Source: a virus
Reading direction: 5' to 3' (one strand)
Virus record (IMG/VR): IMGVR_UViG_3300017971_000704
Coordinates: 1-26,174 of that record
DNA: 26,174 nt
Shown here: one piece after another, positions 7,973 through 13,799 of the stretch
Numbering within the stretch: position 1 is the first letter of the stretch
Layout: each line of letters starts with the position of its first letter
The notes under the pieces: model-generated
Told to the model about the DNA's origin: nothing
Database searches by the model: none
Seen by the model: the letters and a program-made list of their open reading frames with translations, nothing else
Program-made: the position numbers and the translations under genes

Positions 7973-8018
7973 ACTTATAGAAAGATAAGATATGAAAAAG
8001 TAAACAAAACATTTGAAA

Positions 8019-8159
8019 ATGATCTCATTAAAAGATTGCTCCGGGATTGAGGTTGAAATCAACGAGGGTTCTAACCAGGTGGAGTTGATTGAGCTGAGAT
8101 ATTTTGACACGGTGAGTGGTTGGTGTTTAGATATTGACTATAGCAAGATAGGAGAGTGA
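8019..8159 (+). CDS. Small hypothetical protein (46 aa), first rightward gene
   Basis: ATG at 8019 opens a 46-codon frame (MISLKDCSGIEVEINEGSNQ...DIDYSKIGE) about 47 bases after the strong promoter. Alternating hydrophobic residues suggest a small beta-rich fold. There is no clear ribosome binding site, so it may start on a near-leaderless short 5' end or weakly. Its end carries the GGAG site for the next gene. Family unknown; position suggests early expression. Confidence 0.55.
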   Translation: MISLKDCSGIEVEINEGSNQVELIELRYFDTVSGWCLDIDYSKIGE

Positions 8160-8161
8160 AA

Positions 8162-8359
8162 ATGGAAGCATGGGAAATTATTCAACGGTTGAGCGACCTT
8201 GTGATTGATGATAAGGACAAACCTTATCATTGTTTGGCTTGTGGCAAACGGTATCGCCTTGAACCAAGGCTCTGGAAACACATTGGCGAAAATCATGATA
8301 AGTTGATTCGTGAGATTAGAACGATCAGTATTGTTTCTAATATAAACTGTTCAACCTGA
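8162..8359 (+). CDS. Small C2H2 zinc-finger protein
   Basis: A 65-residue protein; I use the ATG at 8162, seven bases after GGAG, rather than the GTG at 8156. It holds a classical C-x2-C-x12-H-x4-H pattern (CLACGKRYRLEPRLWKHIGENH, read in two parts), so a C2H2-type zinc finger that may bind nucleic acid. The N-terminus looks helical (MEAWEIIQRLSDLV). C2H2 fingers do occur in phage and bacterial proteins but are uncommon. Target unknown. Confidence 0.7.
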   Translation: MEAWEIIQRLSDLVIDDKDKPYHCLACGKRYRLEPRLWKHIGENHDKLIREIRTISIVSNINCST

Positions 8360-8379
8360 CCGAAATCATTTTTGAGGAG

Positions 8380-8487
8380 ATGGTTATTGAAGGAATGAAC
8401 GAAGAGGAAATGGAAGTGGCCTGGAACGATGCAACGGCCAAAGCAGAAGATATTATTTTTAATACTATTGATAATCTTTGTATATAA
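8380..8487 (+). CDS. Possible small acidic protein (35 aa)
   Basis: An acidic helical frame (MVIEGMNEEEMEVAWNDATA...TIDNLCI) fills the gap between two small genes. The frame is open back to 8341 and its upstream residues (LFNLTEIIFEE) also look protein-like, but no ATG/GTG/TTG lies there. Either it starts at 8380 or 8395, or it is a fragment of a longer ancestral gene. The neighbouring zinc-finger gene ends in another frame just before, so a frameshifted fusion is possible. Confidence 0.4.
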   Translation: MVIEGMNEEEMEVAWNDATAKAEDIIFNTIDNLCI

Positions 8488-8498
8488 AGGAAATAAAG

Positions 8499-8813
8499 AT
8501 GAATATCAAAAAAGATGTTGTTAATATGTCGAACCGAGTATACACTTTTGAAGAGGTAGAAAAAATGAACAAGATCATATTTTCCACGACGGGCGAAATC
8601 CACGGGCGCAGCAGTGATCCGTACAAATGGGTGTCGCGGTTGACAGCGGCAGAACGGGCACATGTTCTCGCCGGAGGCACGGTACTGATACGTGATCACG
8701 CGGCGCGTCATCACACGCAGAGTGGTTGGAAACGGGTTGTGTACCGTCACGGACGGTACATGCATCGCGAGGCTACGGCTGCACAAATACAGACAATTAA
8801 CCTGGAGGGCTGA
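8499..8813 (+). CDS. Hypothetical protein of unusually high GC
   Basis: A 104-residue protein starting at 8499 behind AAGGA. Visible segments are FEEVEKMNKIIFSTTGEIHG, WVSRLTAAERAHVLAGG and RDHAARHHTQSGWKRVVYRHG. It has many Arg and His residues in the second half. By hand count about 60% G+C over 8581-8700, against roughly 40% around it, so codon use differs from its neighbours and recent transfer is plausible. The family is not recognised. Confidence 0.65.
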   Translation: MNIKKDVVNMSNRVYTFEEVEKMNKIIFSTTGEIHGRSSDPYKWVSRLTAAERAHVLAGGTVLIRDHAARHHTQSGWKRVVYRHGRYMHREATAAQIQTINLEG

Positions 8814-8816
8814 GCA

Positions 8817-9059
8817 ATGGCATGCAGAATATGTGGGAATCCAAACGGTCAATGCTGCAAAATGTCTAAATGGATGTCTGAAGAAGATTTTGCCTTGAAG
8901 TATTTTGGAGCGCATATAAACGATCAATATCAATACATCAATAAGGACGGCGAGATATTGCCATATGGCATATTGCGTGATTTCCGTGATGATTATCATA
9001 CTAGTGGAATGAGCTTCACGGCATACAAGAAATCAACCCAAACAAAAGTGGAGGAGTAG
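8817..9059 (+). CDS. Small Cys-rich hypothetical protein
   Basis: An 80-residue protein with GGAGG upstream of the ATG. The N-terminus, MACRICGNPNGQCCKMSKWM, has four Cys within 12 residues and may bind a metal ion. The rest (FGAHINDQYQYINKDGEILPYG) looks like a small beta-rich domain. It lies 3 bases after the preceding stop, in the early operon. Function unknown. Confidence 0.65.
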   Translation: MACRICGNPNGQCCKMSKWMSEEDFALKYFGAHINDQYQYINKDGEILPYGILRDFRDDYHTSGMSFTAYKKSTQTKVEE

Positions 9060-9062
9060 AAG

Positions 9063-9236
9063 ATGTATAACGTGACCATAATCTGTGACGAAAAGATGAT
9101 GAAAAGAATTCAGGCAGGAGTTCTCACGTTCGACCCTGTGGACCCCAAGAACAAGCCTGATGAATTCATCCTAAAAATTGTTGATCAGTGTTCCAATCAT
9201 GAGCTGTTTTTGTCTGCTCATTTCATTAAAAAATAA
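9063..9236 (+). CDS. Small hypothetical protein (57 aa)
   Basis: ATG at 9063 follows a GGAGGAG site that lies in the end of the preceding gene. The peptide (MYNVTIICDEKMMKRIQAGV...HELFLSAHFIKK) shows beta-alpha-beta-like alternation. The excellent site and operon spacing support translation. Family and function unknown. It is followed by an A/T-rich gap. Confidence 0.6.
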   Translation: MYNVTIICDEKMMKRIQAGVLTFDPVDPKNKPDEFILKIVDQCSNHELFLSAHFIKK

Positions 9237-9256
9237 TTTTTATTTTTCTCTTTATT

Positions 9257-9278
9257 TTCAAAATTTTTGAATTATACT
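9257..9278 (+). promoter_or_regulatory. Palindrome overlapping a possible promoter before the sigma-like gene
   Basis: TTCAAAA-T-TTTTGAA (9257-9271) is a perfect 7-bp palindrome directly before TATACT (9273-9278), a good -10 element with no convincing -35. This could be a regulated middle promoter with an operator or activator site. Confidence 0.3.
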
Positions 9279-9319
9279 TCTATACCTTTCCTTTCTTCTT
9301 CATCCTAATGGAGGAACCA

Positions 9320-9832
9320 ATGAAACCCACCACAAATTGCTTTCCTACACCTGACCGAATCTACCGCAGATATAACAAGATGATCATGAAGATAGCTCAT
9401 ACTATGAGCAAAAAATTCAACAAACCATTTGATGAATTGTATGCAGAAGCAATGTATCACGTGCTGACAAGAATCCAAGAATGGAATCCAAAAAGAGGAG
9501 GCCTCTGTACTCATGTCTACAACTGTGCTTACTTTCATACCTGGAATTATTGTAAACCGGAAAGAGAAATTCCTCATGAATCAGATAACCCAACATTTGT
9601 AGAGCAAGAGACAAAACCCAACTGGTTCAAAAATTTTCTCAATGAGTTGTCAGAAGAAACCCAACAGCTAGTGAAAATCATCTTTGAAGCTCCTGAAGAA
9701 TTATATGAGACCGTCAAACCCAACTGCCCAAAACTCTCCAAGAAAGCCATACGAAATTATATGATTGATGCAATGGATTGGGATGAAATCAGAATTGAAA
9801 AATCCTTTGCAGAGATCAGGCAATGTCTCTAA
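9320..9832 (+). CDS. Sigma-70-family-like protein
   Basis: A 170-residue protein. The start is taken at the ATG at 9320 because GGAGG precedes it by six bases; an in-frame ATG at 9308 is less well placed. Residues about 12-80 follow sigma region 2: YRRYNKMIMKIAHTMSKKF, then DELYAEAMYHVLTRIQEWNP, KRGGLCTHVYNCAYFHTWNY. The C-terminal segment (ELSEETQQLVKIIF...IRNYMIDAMDWDEIRIEKSF) may be a degenerate region 4. It could redirect host RNA polymerase to phage promoters or act as a sigma-like regulator. It overlaps the helicase start by 10 bases. The region 2 match is by eye. Confidence 0.6.
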   Translation: MKPTTNCFPTPDRIYRRYNKMIMKIAHTMSKKFNKPFDELYAEAMYHVLTRIQEWNPKRGGLCTHVYNCAYFHTWNYCKPEREIPHESDNPTFVEQETKPNWFKNFLNELSEETQQLVKIIFEAPEELYETVKPNCPKLSKKAIRNYMIDAMDWDEIRIEKSFAEIRQCL

Positions 9833-12189
9833 AAAAGAGACTCAAAAAAGTCCTGAAAACAAAACCATATCCTTTTCAGCGTAGAGGGATGCTGTTCTTC
9901 AAACAAACAAAAGGACGGGCTCTCCTGGGGGATGATATGGGTCTTGGGAAAACAATTCAAGCGCTAGGTTGGTTAGCTGTTAATCCAAGCAAACGCCCTG
10001 TTATTATTGTTTGTCCAGCCAGCTCCAAATATAATTGGGCTGATCAGATTGAACAGCACACTCATATGAGATATCAAATATTAAACAGCAGAAATCCTGA
10101 ACCTGTTACTGAGCCCATTGTCATCATCAACTATGATATTTTGGCTTATTGGAAAGAAAAACTTCTAGGCATTCAACCCAAAGTATTGATCACAGATGAG
10201 TGTTTTCCTACAGGCACTCCTATAAAAACCCCTTCAGGTTATATTCCTATTGAAAAAATAAAACTAGGAGATTCTGTCCTAAATGCTTTTGGTATAGGAA
10301 TTGTAAAAAAGACAAACAAAAGAATTTCTAACTTAATAGAACTTCATTTAAGTAATGGAACAAAAATACAAACAACCCCTAATCATCCTTTCTTTACATC
10401 TGAAGGATGGATAAAAGCAAAAAATCTTTATCAAAAAATTCTTTTGACTTCTACAGATGTTCTTAATATAATGAATGAAGACACTATATTAAGAGAGAAA
10501 AAGAAAAATGATCAAATGCCAATGGTGCCAAAAGAAATTCAATCCAAAAAGAAAAACACAAAGATTTTGCGGTTGCTCTTGCTCAGCGAAATGGAGAATG
10601 AGTCAACCACATATCAAAAGAAAGATTTACAAAAATCAAACCCACGAAGTCCGTTCTGCTGGTGCAATAAAGATGCACAAAGACAATCCACATATCGCCA
10701 AAGCTTCTTCAAAAAGAATGAAAGAAAACAATCCATCTTCCAAACCAGAAGTGAAAAAAAAGATCAAAGCACATTGGAAAAAATATGGTCATCCTTTATC
10801 AAAAATACAAGCAAAAGGAGGCAATGGAAAAGAATTTTCACAGCCACAAAGAATTTTATGGGCGGCATTAGGCTCTCCATGGAAAATAGAGCATGCAATC
10901 CGAACAAAACAAAAAAGAAAATCTGGCTATCCTACATGTTACAAAGTAGATATAGCTCTTTTAGAAAAAAAGATTTGGATAGAAGTAGACGGTTGGTCAC
11001 ACAAACAGCCACATATAATTGCAAAAGACAAAAAGAAAAAAAATCTATTGATGAAATTAGGGTGGAAAGGATTGAGATTTACAAACCAAGAAATAATGGA
11101 AAACCTTCCCAACACACTGTTTACAATTTACAAGTTTCTGGACATCCATCATACTATGTAAATGATTTTTTAGTTCATAATTGTCATTATGTAAAAAACT
11201 TGAGAGCAAAACGGACAAGAGTCTGCAAAGAACTTGCCAAGAAAAGCAGACACATAATCGCTATGAGTGGCACTCCTATCATCAATAGGCCTGTTGAATT
11301 TTTTCCTATACTCAACATGATATGTCCAAAAGAATTCTCTAGCTTCTGGAAATTTGCTTTCAGATATTGTGATCCAAAAAGAGGATGGGCTGGCAAAGGA
11401 TGGGATTTTAGTGGAGCCAGTCATCTGGATGAATTGAGAGAACGAATCGAGCCTCTATTCCTTCGCAGGATGAAAAAAGAAGTATTAAAACAGCTGCCAG
11501 AAAAACAAAGGACAATAATGTCTGTAGACATAGACAATCAAGCTGAATATCACAAGGCTACAGTCTCTTTCCTTCAATGGTACAAAAACAAAGCAGGAAC
11601 CGTGGCGGCGAAGAGAGCAAAGAAAGCTCAAGCGCTGGTCAAGCTAGGCCAGCTAAAACAATTAACAGCCAAAGGCAAACTGTCTCAAGCATGTGAATGG
11701 ATTGACAATTTTCTTTTCTCCACTGATGAAAAACTAGTGATCTTTGTTTATCATCAAGAAATATTCCAAACATTGATTACACAGTATAAAAGGATAGCTG
11801 CAATTGGAGGGAAATCAGGAAAGAAAAGACAAAACGAAGTGAACAAATTTCAATCTAATGACAAGTGTAGATTGTTCATAGGAACTATCAGAGCAGACAA
11901 GGAATCAATCACTTTAACTGCTGCCCGAAGCGTGCTCTTCATTGAATTAGGATGGACTCCAAGCGAACACAATCAAGCAGAGGATAGAGTGAATCGAATC
12001 GGTCAAAAGTATAATAAAGTAAATGTCTATTATATCCTAGGACGAAATACTGTGGATCAATATGTGTGGGATGTTATTGAAAAAAAGAGAGAAGTGATTG
12101 ACCAAATCATTGATGGTAAATCCCATAGGAAATCATTAGTGGATATTTCAAAAGTAATTCAGCTCATAGAAAAAGGAGAAAAGAATTGA
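9823..12189 (+). CDS. SNF2-family DNA helicase/translocase interrupted by an intein
   Basis: A 788-residue precursor. Extein motifs: Walker A GDDMGLGKT (residues 36-44), Ia IIVCPAS, motif II split as ITDE/CHYVKN, motif III AMSGTPIIN, and C-terminal motifs LFIELGWTPSEHNQAEDRVNRIGQK with YYILGRNTVDQYV. Residues 127-453 are an intein; removal leaves about 461 residues, a normal size for phage SNF2-like helicases. The enzyme is an ATP-driven DNA translocase, probably used in replication or recombination. The intein splits motif II, so the ATPase should be inactive until splicing. Upstream it overlaps the sigma-like gene; downstream it overlaps a small RHH gene. Confidence 0.92.
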   Translation: MSLKKRLKKVLKTKPYPFQRRGMLFFKQTKGRALLGDDMGLGKTIQALGWLAVNPSKRPVIIVCPASSKYNWADQIEQHTHMRYQILNSRNPEPVTEPIVIINYDILAYWKEKLLGIQPKVLITDECFPTGTPIKTPSGYIPIEKIKLGDSVLNAFGIGIVKKTNKRISNLIELHLSNGTKIQTTPNHPFFTSEGWIKAKNLYQKILLTSTDVLNIMNEDTILREKKKNDQMPMVPKEIQSKKKNTKILRLLLLSEMENESTTYQKKDLQKSNPRSPFCWCNKDAQRQSTYRQSFFKKNERKQSIFQTRSEKKDQSTLEKIWSSFIKNTSKRRQWKRIFTATKNFMGGIRLSMENRACNPNKTKKKIWLSYMLQSRYSSFRKKDLDRSRRLVTQTATYNCKRQKEKKSIDEIRVERIEIYKPRNNGKPSQHTVYNLQVSGHPSYYVNDFLVHNCHYVKNLRAKRTRVCKELAKKSRHIIAMSGTPIINRPVEFFPILNMICPKEFSSFWKFAFRYCDPKRGWAGKGWDFSGASHLDELRERIEPLFLRRMKKEVLKQLPEKQRTIMSVDIDNQAEYHKATVSFLQWYKNKAGTVAAKRAKKAQALVKLGQLKQLTAKGKLSQACEWIDNFLFSTDEKLVIFVYHQEIFQTLITQYKRIAAIGGKSGKKRQNEVNKFQSNDKCRLFIGTIRADKESITLTAARSVLFIELGWTPSEHNQAEDRVNRIGQKYNKVNVYYILGRNTVDQYVWDVIEKKREVIDQIIDGKSHRKSLVDISKVIQLIEKGEKN
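10201..11181 (+). mobile_element. Intein in the DEAH-type box of the SNF2 helicase
   Basis: A 327-residue intein. It begins with Cys (CFPTGTPIKTPSGYIPIEKI, block A) and has a block B TPNHPFF segment. It ends with block F VYNLQVSGHPSYYV and block G NDFLVHN before Cys+1. The junctions are DE/C...HN/C, giving a spliced DECH box. G+C is about 30% at the N-end, lower than the flanks. The middle (about 10500-11040) has no recognisable domain in the intein frame, being a Lys/Ser/Gln-rich filler, because the same DNA encodes an endonuclease in another frame (10508-11161). Confidence 0.92.
10508..11161 (+). CDS. Vsr/DUF559-like homing endonuclease, out of frame inside the intein
   Basis: A 217-residue ORF lying wholly inside the intein in the next reading frame. 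Domains in order: an N-terminal zinc finger (CQWCQKKF...FCGCSCSAKW), NUMOD3-like DNA-binding repeats (IKMHKDNPHIAKASSKRMKE, NNPSSKPEVKKKIKAHW), and a PD-(D/E)XK domain of the Vsr/DUF559 type: FSQPQRILWAAL, YKVDIALLEKKIWIEVDGWSH, then LMKLGWKGLRFTNQEIMENL. These are the expected catalytic Asp and Glu/Asp/His positions. It starts at ATG 10508 behind a weak GAGAGA site. It would cut intein-less alleles and promote homing of the intein (family knowledge plus inference). The last 120 bases also encode the intein splicing blocks F and G. Confidence 0.85.
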   Translation: MIKCQWCQKKFNPKRKTQRFCGCSCSAKWRMSQPHIKRKIYKNQTHEVRSAGAIKMHKDNPHIAKASSKRMKENNPSSKPEVKKKIKAHWKKYGHPLSKIQAKGGNGKEFSQPQRILWAALGSPWKIEHAIRTKQKRKSGYPTCYKVDIALLEKKIWIEVDGWSHKQPHIIAKDKKKKNLLMKLGWKGLRFTNQEIMENLPNTLFTIYKFLDIHHTM

Positions 12190-12338
12190 CTGCAGAACGG
12201 AAAAAGAAGGATGAATGTGAATTGTTAATCTGGAACGTACCCTTGGAATTGAAAAACAAATTCAAGGCTCGATGCGCTCTACTCAAGATCACAATGAGGG
12301 ATGCTATTATAGATTTTATGACCAAATTCTCAAAATAA
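12186..12338 (+). CDS. Ribbon-helix-helix-like small DNA-binding protein
   Basis: A TTG at 12186 overlaps the helicase stop (TTGA) and has AAGGAG at the right distance. The 50-residue product reads ELLIWNVPLELKNKFKARCA then LLKITMRDAIIDFMTKF: one beta strand followed by two helices, as in Arc/MetJ/CopG-type ribbon-helix-helix proteins. It ends one base before the primase ATG, so it is fully packed into the operon. It may regulate the replication genes; this role is inferred. Confidence 0.65.
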   Translation: MTAERKKKDECELLIWNVPLELKNKFKARCALLKITMRDAIIDFMTKFSK

Positions 12339-12339
12339 A

Positions 12340-13233
12340 ATGCTAGACTTCACAAGGCTCTGCAAAGACTTCAATATTCCATTCCTTGAGAGTGGTCATC
12401 ATCATTGCCATGAGGGATGGATTCAAGTTCATTGTCCTTTCTGCACGGATGGGACCGATGGCTGGCACCTAGGATTCAATATCGAACACGGGAACATGAA
12501 TTGCTGGAGATGTGGTTCCCATCACATTACTCAATTTCTTTTTATTACCCTGAAGCACCGGGGAGTTTCTGTCGGACAAATTCTCCGATTGTATAATCAC
12601 GACAGAATCATCCTTCCAAAAAAAGAACAGCGGCCACGAAGAAAGAAAGCAAAGAAACCACTTCACATGGAATCTCTTTCAAAGATTCATAGGCAATACC
12701 TGAAAAAAAGGGGTTTTATACCTTCAAAATTGGCCCAGGAATGGAGTTTATCAGGAACTAAGGGATTATCAGGTTCTTGGTCATGGCGTGTTATAACACC
12801 CATTTTTAACGTCTCTTGGCAAATTGTAGCCTATATCGGAAGAGCAATCAATCCAGAAACAAAACCAAAATGGAAAATCTCTCACAATGAAGAGATGTCT
12901 GAAGAACCGAAAAAGCTATTGTATGGAATTCAGAAAATCAAAGACCGTGTTTTGATTGTGGAAGGTCCAAGTGATGTCTGGAGAATGGGGCCTGGTGCTG
13001 TTGCTGTTCTTGGAATCAATTGGAAAGAGGAGCAAGCATTCATATTGAAAAATGTTTCTCATAGATTTATCATGTTTGACCCGGAAAAGGAGGCCCAAAA
13101 ACAAGCTGAAAAACTGGCTGCTTGGCTGGCTCCTTTTCCTGGTGAAACTGAAATCATCTCAGGGTTAAAAACTGATCCTGGTGATTTGAATCAAGACGAA
13201 GCAAACAAGATAATGAAGGAATTGGGCTTTTGA
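12340..13233 (+). CDS. DNA primase (CHC2-type zinc finger plus TOPRIM)
   Basis: A 297-residue protein. The N-terminal zinc-binding domain has C32-x2-C35 ... C55-x2-C58 (CPFC, CWRC). After a basic linker (residues 95-110) comes a DnaG-like core, and the TOPRIM domain with VLIVEGPSDVW (Glu208) and FIMFDPEKEAQ (acidic pair). It makes RNA primers for lagging-strand synthesis. It lacks a helicase domain, and a separate DnaB-like helicase is encoded at 14638-16065, so it is a stand-alone primase. It is shorter than bacterial DnaG (about 600 residues), as usual for phages. Confidence 0.88.
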   Translation: MLDFTRLCKDFNIPFLESGHHHCHEGWIQVHCPFCTDGTDGWHLGFNIEHGNMNCWRCGSHHITQFLFITLKHRGVSVGQILRLYNHDRIILPKKEQRPRRKKAKKPLHMESLSKIHRQYLKKRGFIPSKLAQEWSLSGTKGLSGSWSWRVITPIFNVSWQIVAYIGRAINPETKPKWKISHNEEMSEEPKKLLYGIQKIKDRVLIVEGPSDVWRMGPGAVAVLGINWKEEQAFILKNVSHRFIMFDPEKEAQKQAEKLAAWLAPFPGETEIISGLKTDPGDLNQDEANKIMKELGF

Positions 13234-13253
13234 ATAAAATTTTTATTTTTTGC

Positions 13254-13282
13254 TTGAAGTTTGAAATATTTGAGTATATACT
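13254..13282 (+). promoter_or_regulatory. Rightward sigma-70-type promoter
   Basis: TTGAAG (13254-13259), a 17-base spacer and TATACT (13277-13282). It sits just after the primase stop and immediately before the structured RNA and terminator at 13291-13395. Confidence 0.7.
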
Positions 13283-13290
13283 ATGAATGT

Positions 13291-13395
13291 CTCAGTAGAG
13301 GGTACTCTAATGACAAACAACAATAACCCTTTGTGGCTGCAGGAACATCTTCGGGTGCTCTCTGCTGAGACAAGCCACAAAGGGTTTTTATTTTT
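13291..13395 (+). ncRNA. Candidate structured small RNA or attenuator leader
   Basis: A transcript from the promoter at 13254-13282 would start near 13289 and end at the terminator near 13395. No ORF of note lies in it. Besides the 14-bp terminator stem, CTCAGTAGAG (13291-13300) can pair with CTCTGCTGAG (13360-13369) in the terminator loop, with one wobble. The order of the four arms is A-B-A'-B', which makes a pseudoknot. A competing hairpin, TAGAG-GGTA-CTCTA, lies at the 5' end. It could be a small RNA or a ligand- or protein-responsive leader of the HNH gene. It does not match a riboswitch I can recall. Confidence 0.45.
13325..13395 (+). terminator. Rho-independent terminator with long loop
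   Basis: AACCCTTTGTGGCT (13325-13338) pairs perfectly over 14 bp with 13373-13386, and the T-rich tract TTTTTATTTTT follows. The 34-base loop can form a further short hairpin (GCAG/CTGC). It lies 12 bases before the HNH gene and would reduce its expression unless read through. Confidence 0.8.
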
Positions 13396-13406
13396 GGGAT
13401 GATTTT

Positions 13407-13799
13407 ATGGATGGACAAAATTATATTGAATTATTCAAAGATCCTCGTTGGCAAAAGAAACGGTTAGAAATTCTTGAAAGAGATGAGTGGGCTTGTCGCC
13501 TCTGTTGTGATGAAAAAACAACCTTACACATTCATCACACATGGTATGATAAAAATAAAAAACCTTGGGAATATGAAGATCATCAACTAATAACTCTTTG
13601 TGAAACATGCCATGAAGAAGAAAAAATAAAATCAAGAAGATATCTTCAAGATATTCAAAACATCATAAGACAACATGGGTATTTTTCTTCTGATTTACAA
13701 ATAATTTCAAAAGCATTAAAGGATGAAAACGTACTGACAATTCTTTATCGCATCGGAATGAAAAACAAAAAATATTTAAAGAATTTGATGAGTATATAA
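13407..13799 (+). CDS. HNH endonuclease
   Basis: A 130-residue protein of HNH type. The first part (YIELFKDPRWQKKRLEILER) is the common phage HNH leader, followed by C-x2-C (CRLC), LHIHHTWYD (the first H pair of the motif), an intervening Asn/Asp-poor segment, and LITLCETCHEE, which gives the second CxxC and the last His. It is AT-rich and has a weak ribosome site right after a terminator. This suits a selfish homing gene, though many phages use similar HNH proteins in packaging. Its stop overlaps the start of the next gene. Confidence 0.8.
   Translation: MDGQNYIELFKDPRWQKKRLEILERDEWACRLCCDEKTTLHIHHTWYDKNKKPWEYEDHQLITLCETCHEEEKIKSRRYLQDIQNIIRQHGYFSSDLQIISKALKDENVLTILYRIGMKNKKYLKNLMSI

Noticed and set aside
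8337-8999. Long minus-strand ORF (220 aa) opposite the early small genes
   Set aside because: The plus-strand ORFs there have consecutive ribosome sites, a zinc finger and operon spacing; the minus ORF has no motif or start signal and runs against them.
13289-13395. A preQ1 riboswitch
   Set aside because: The pseudoknot idea and the preQ0 genes invite this, but the sequence does not show the short C-rich loop and A-rich tail typical of preQ1-I, and it precedes an HNH gene rather than queC.
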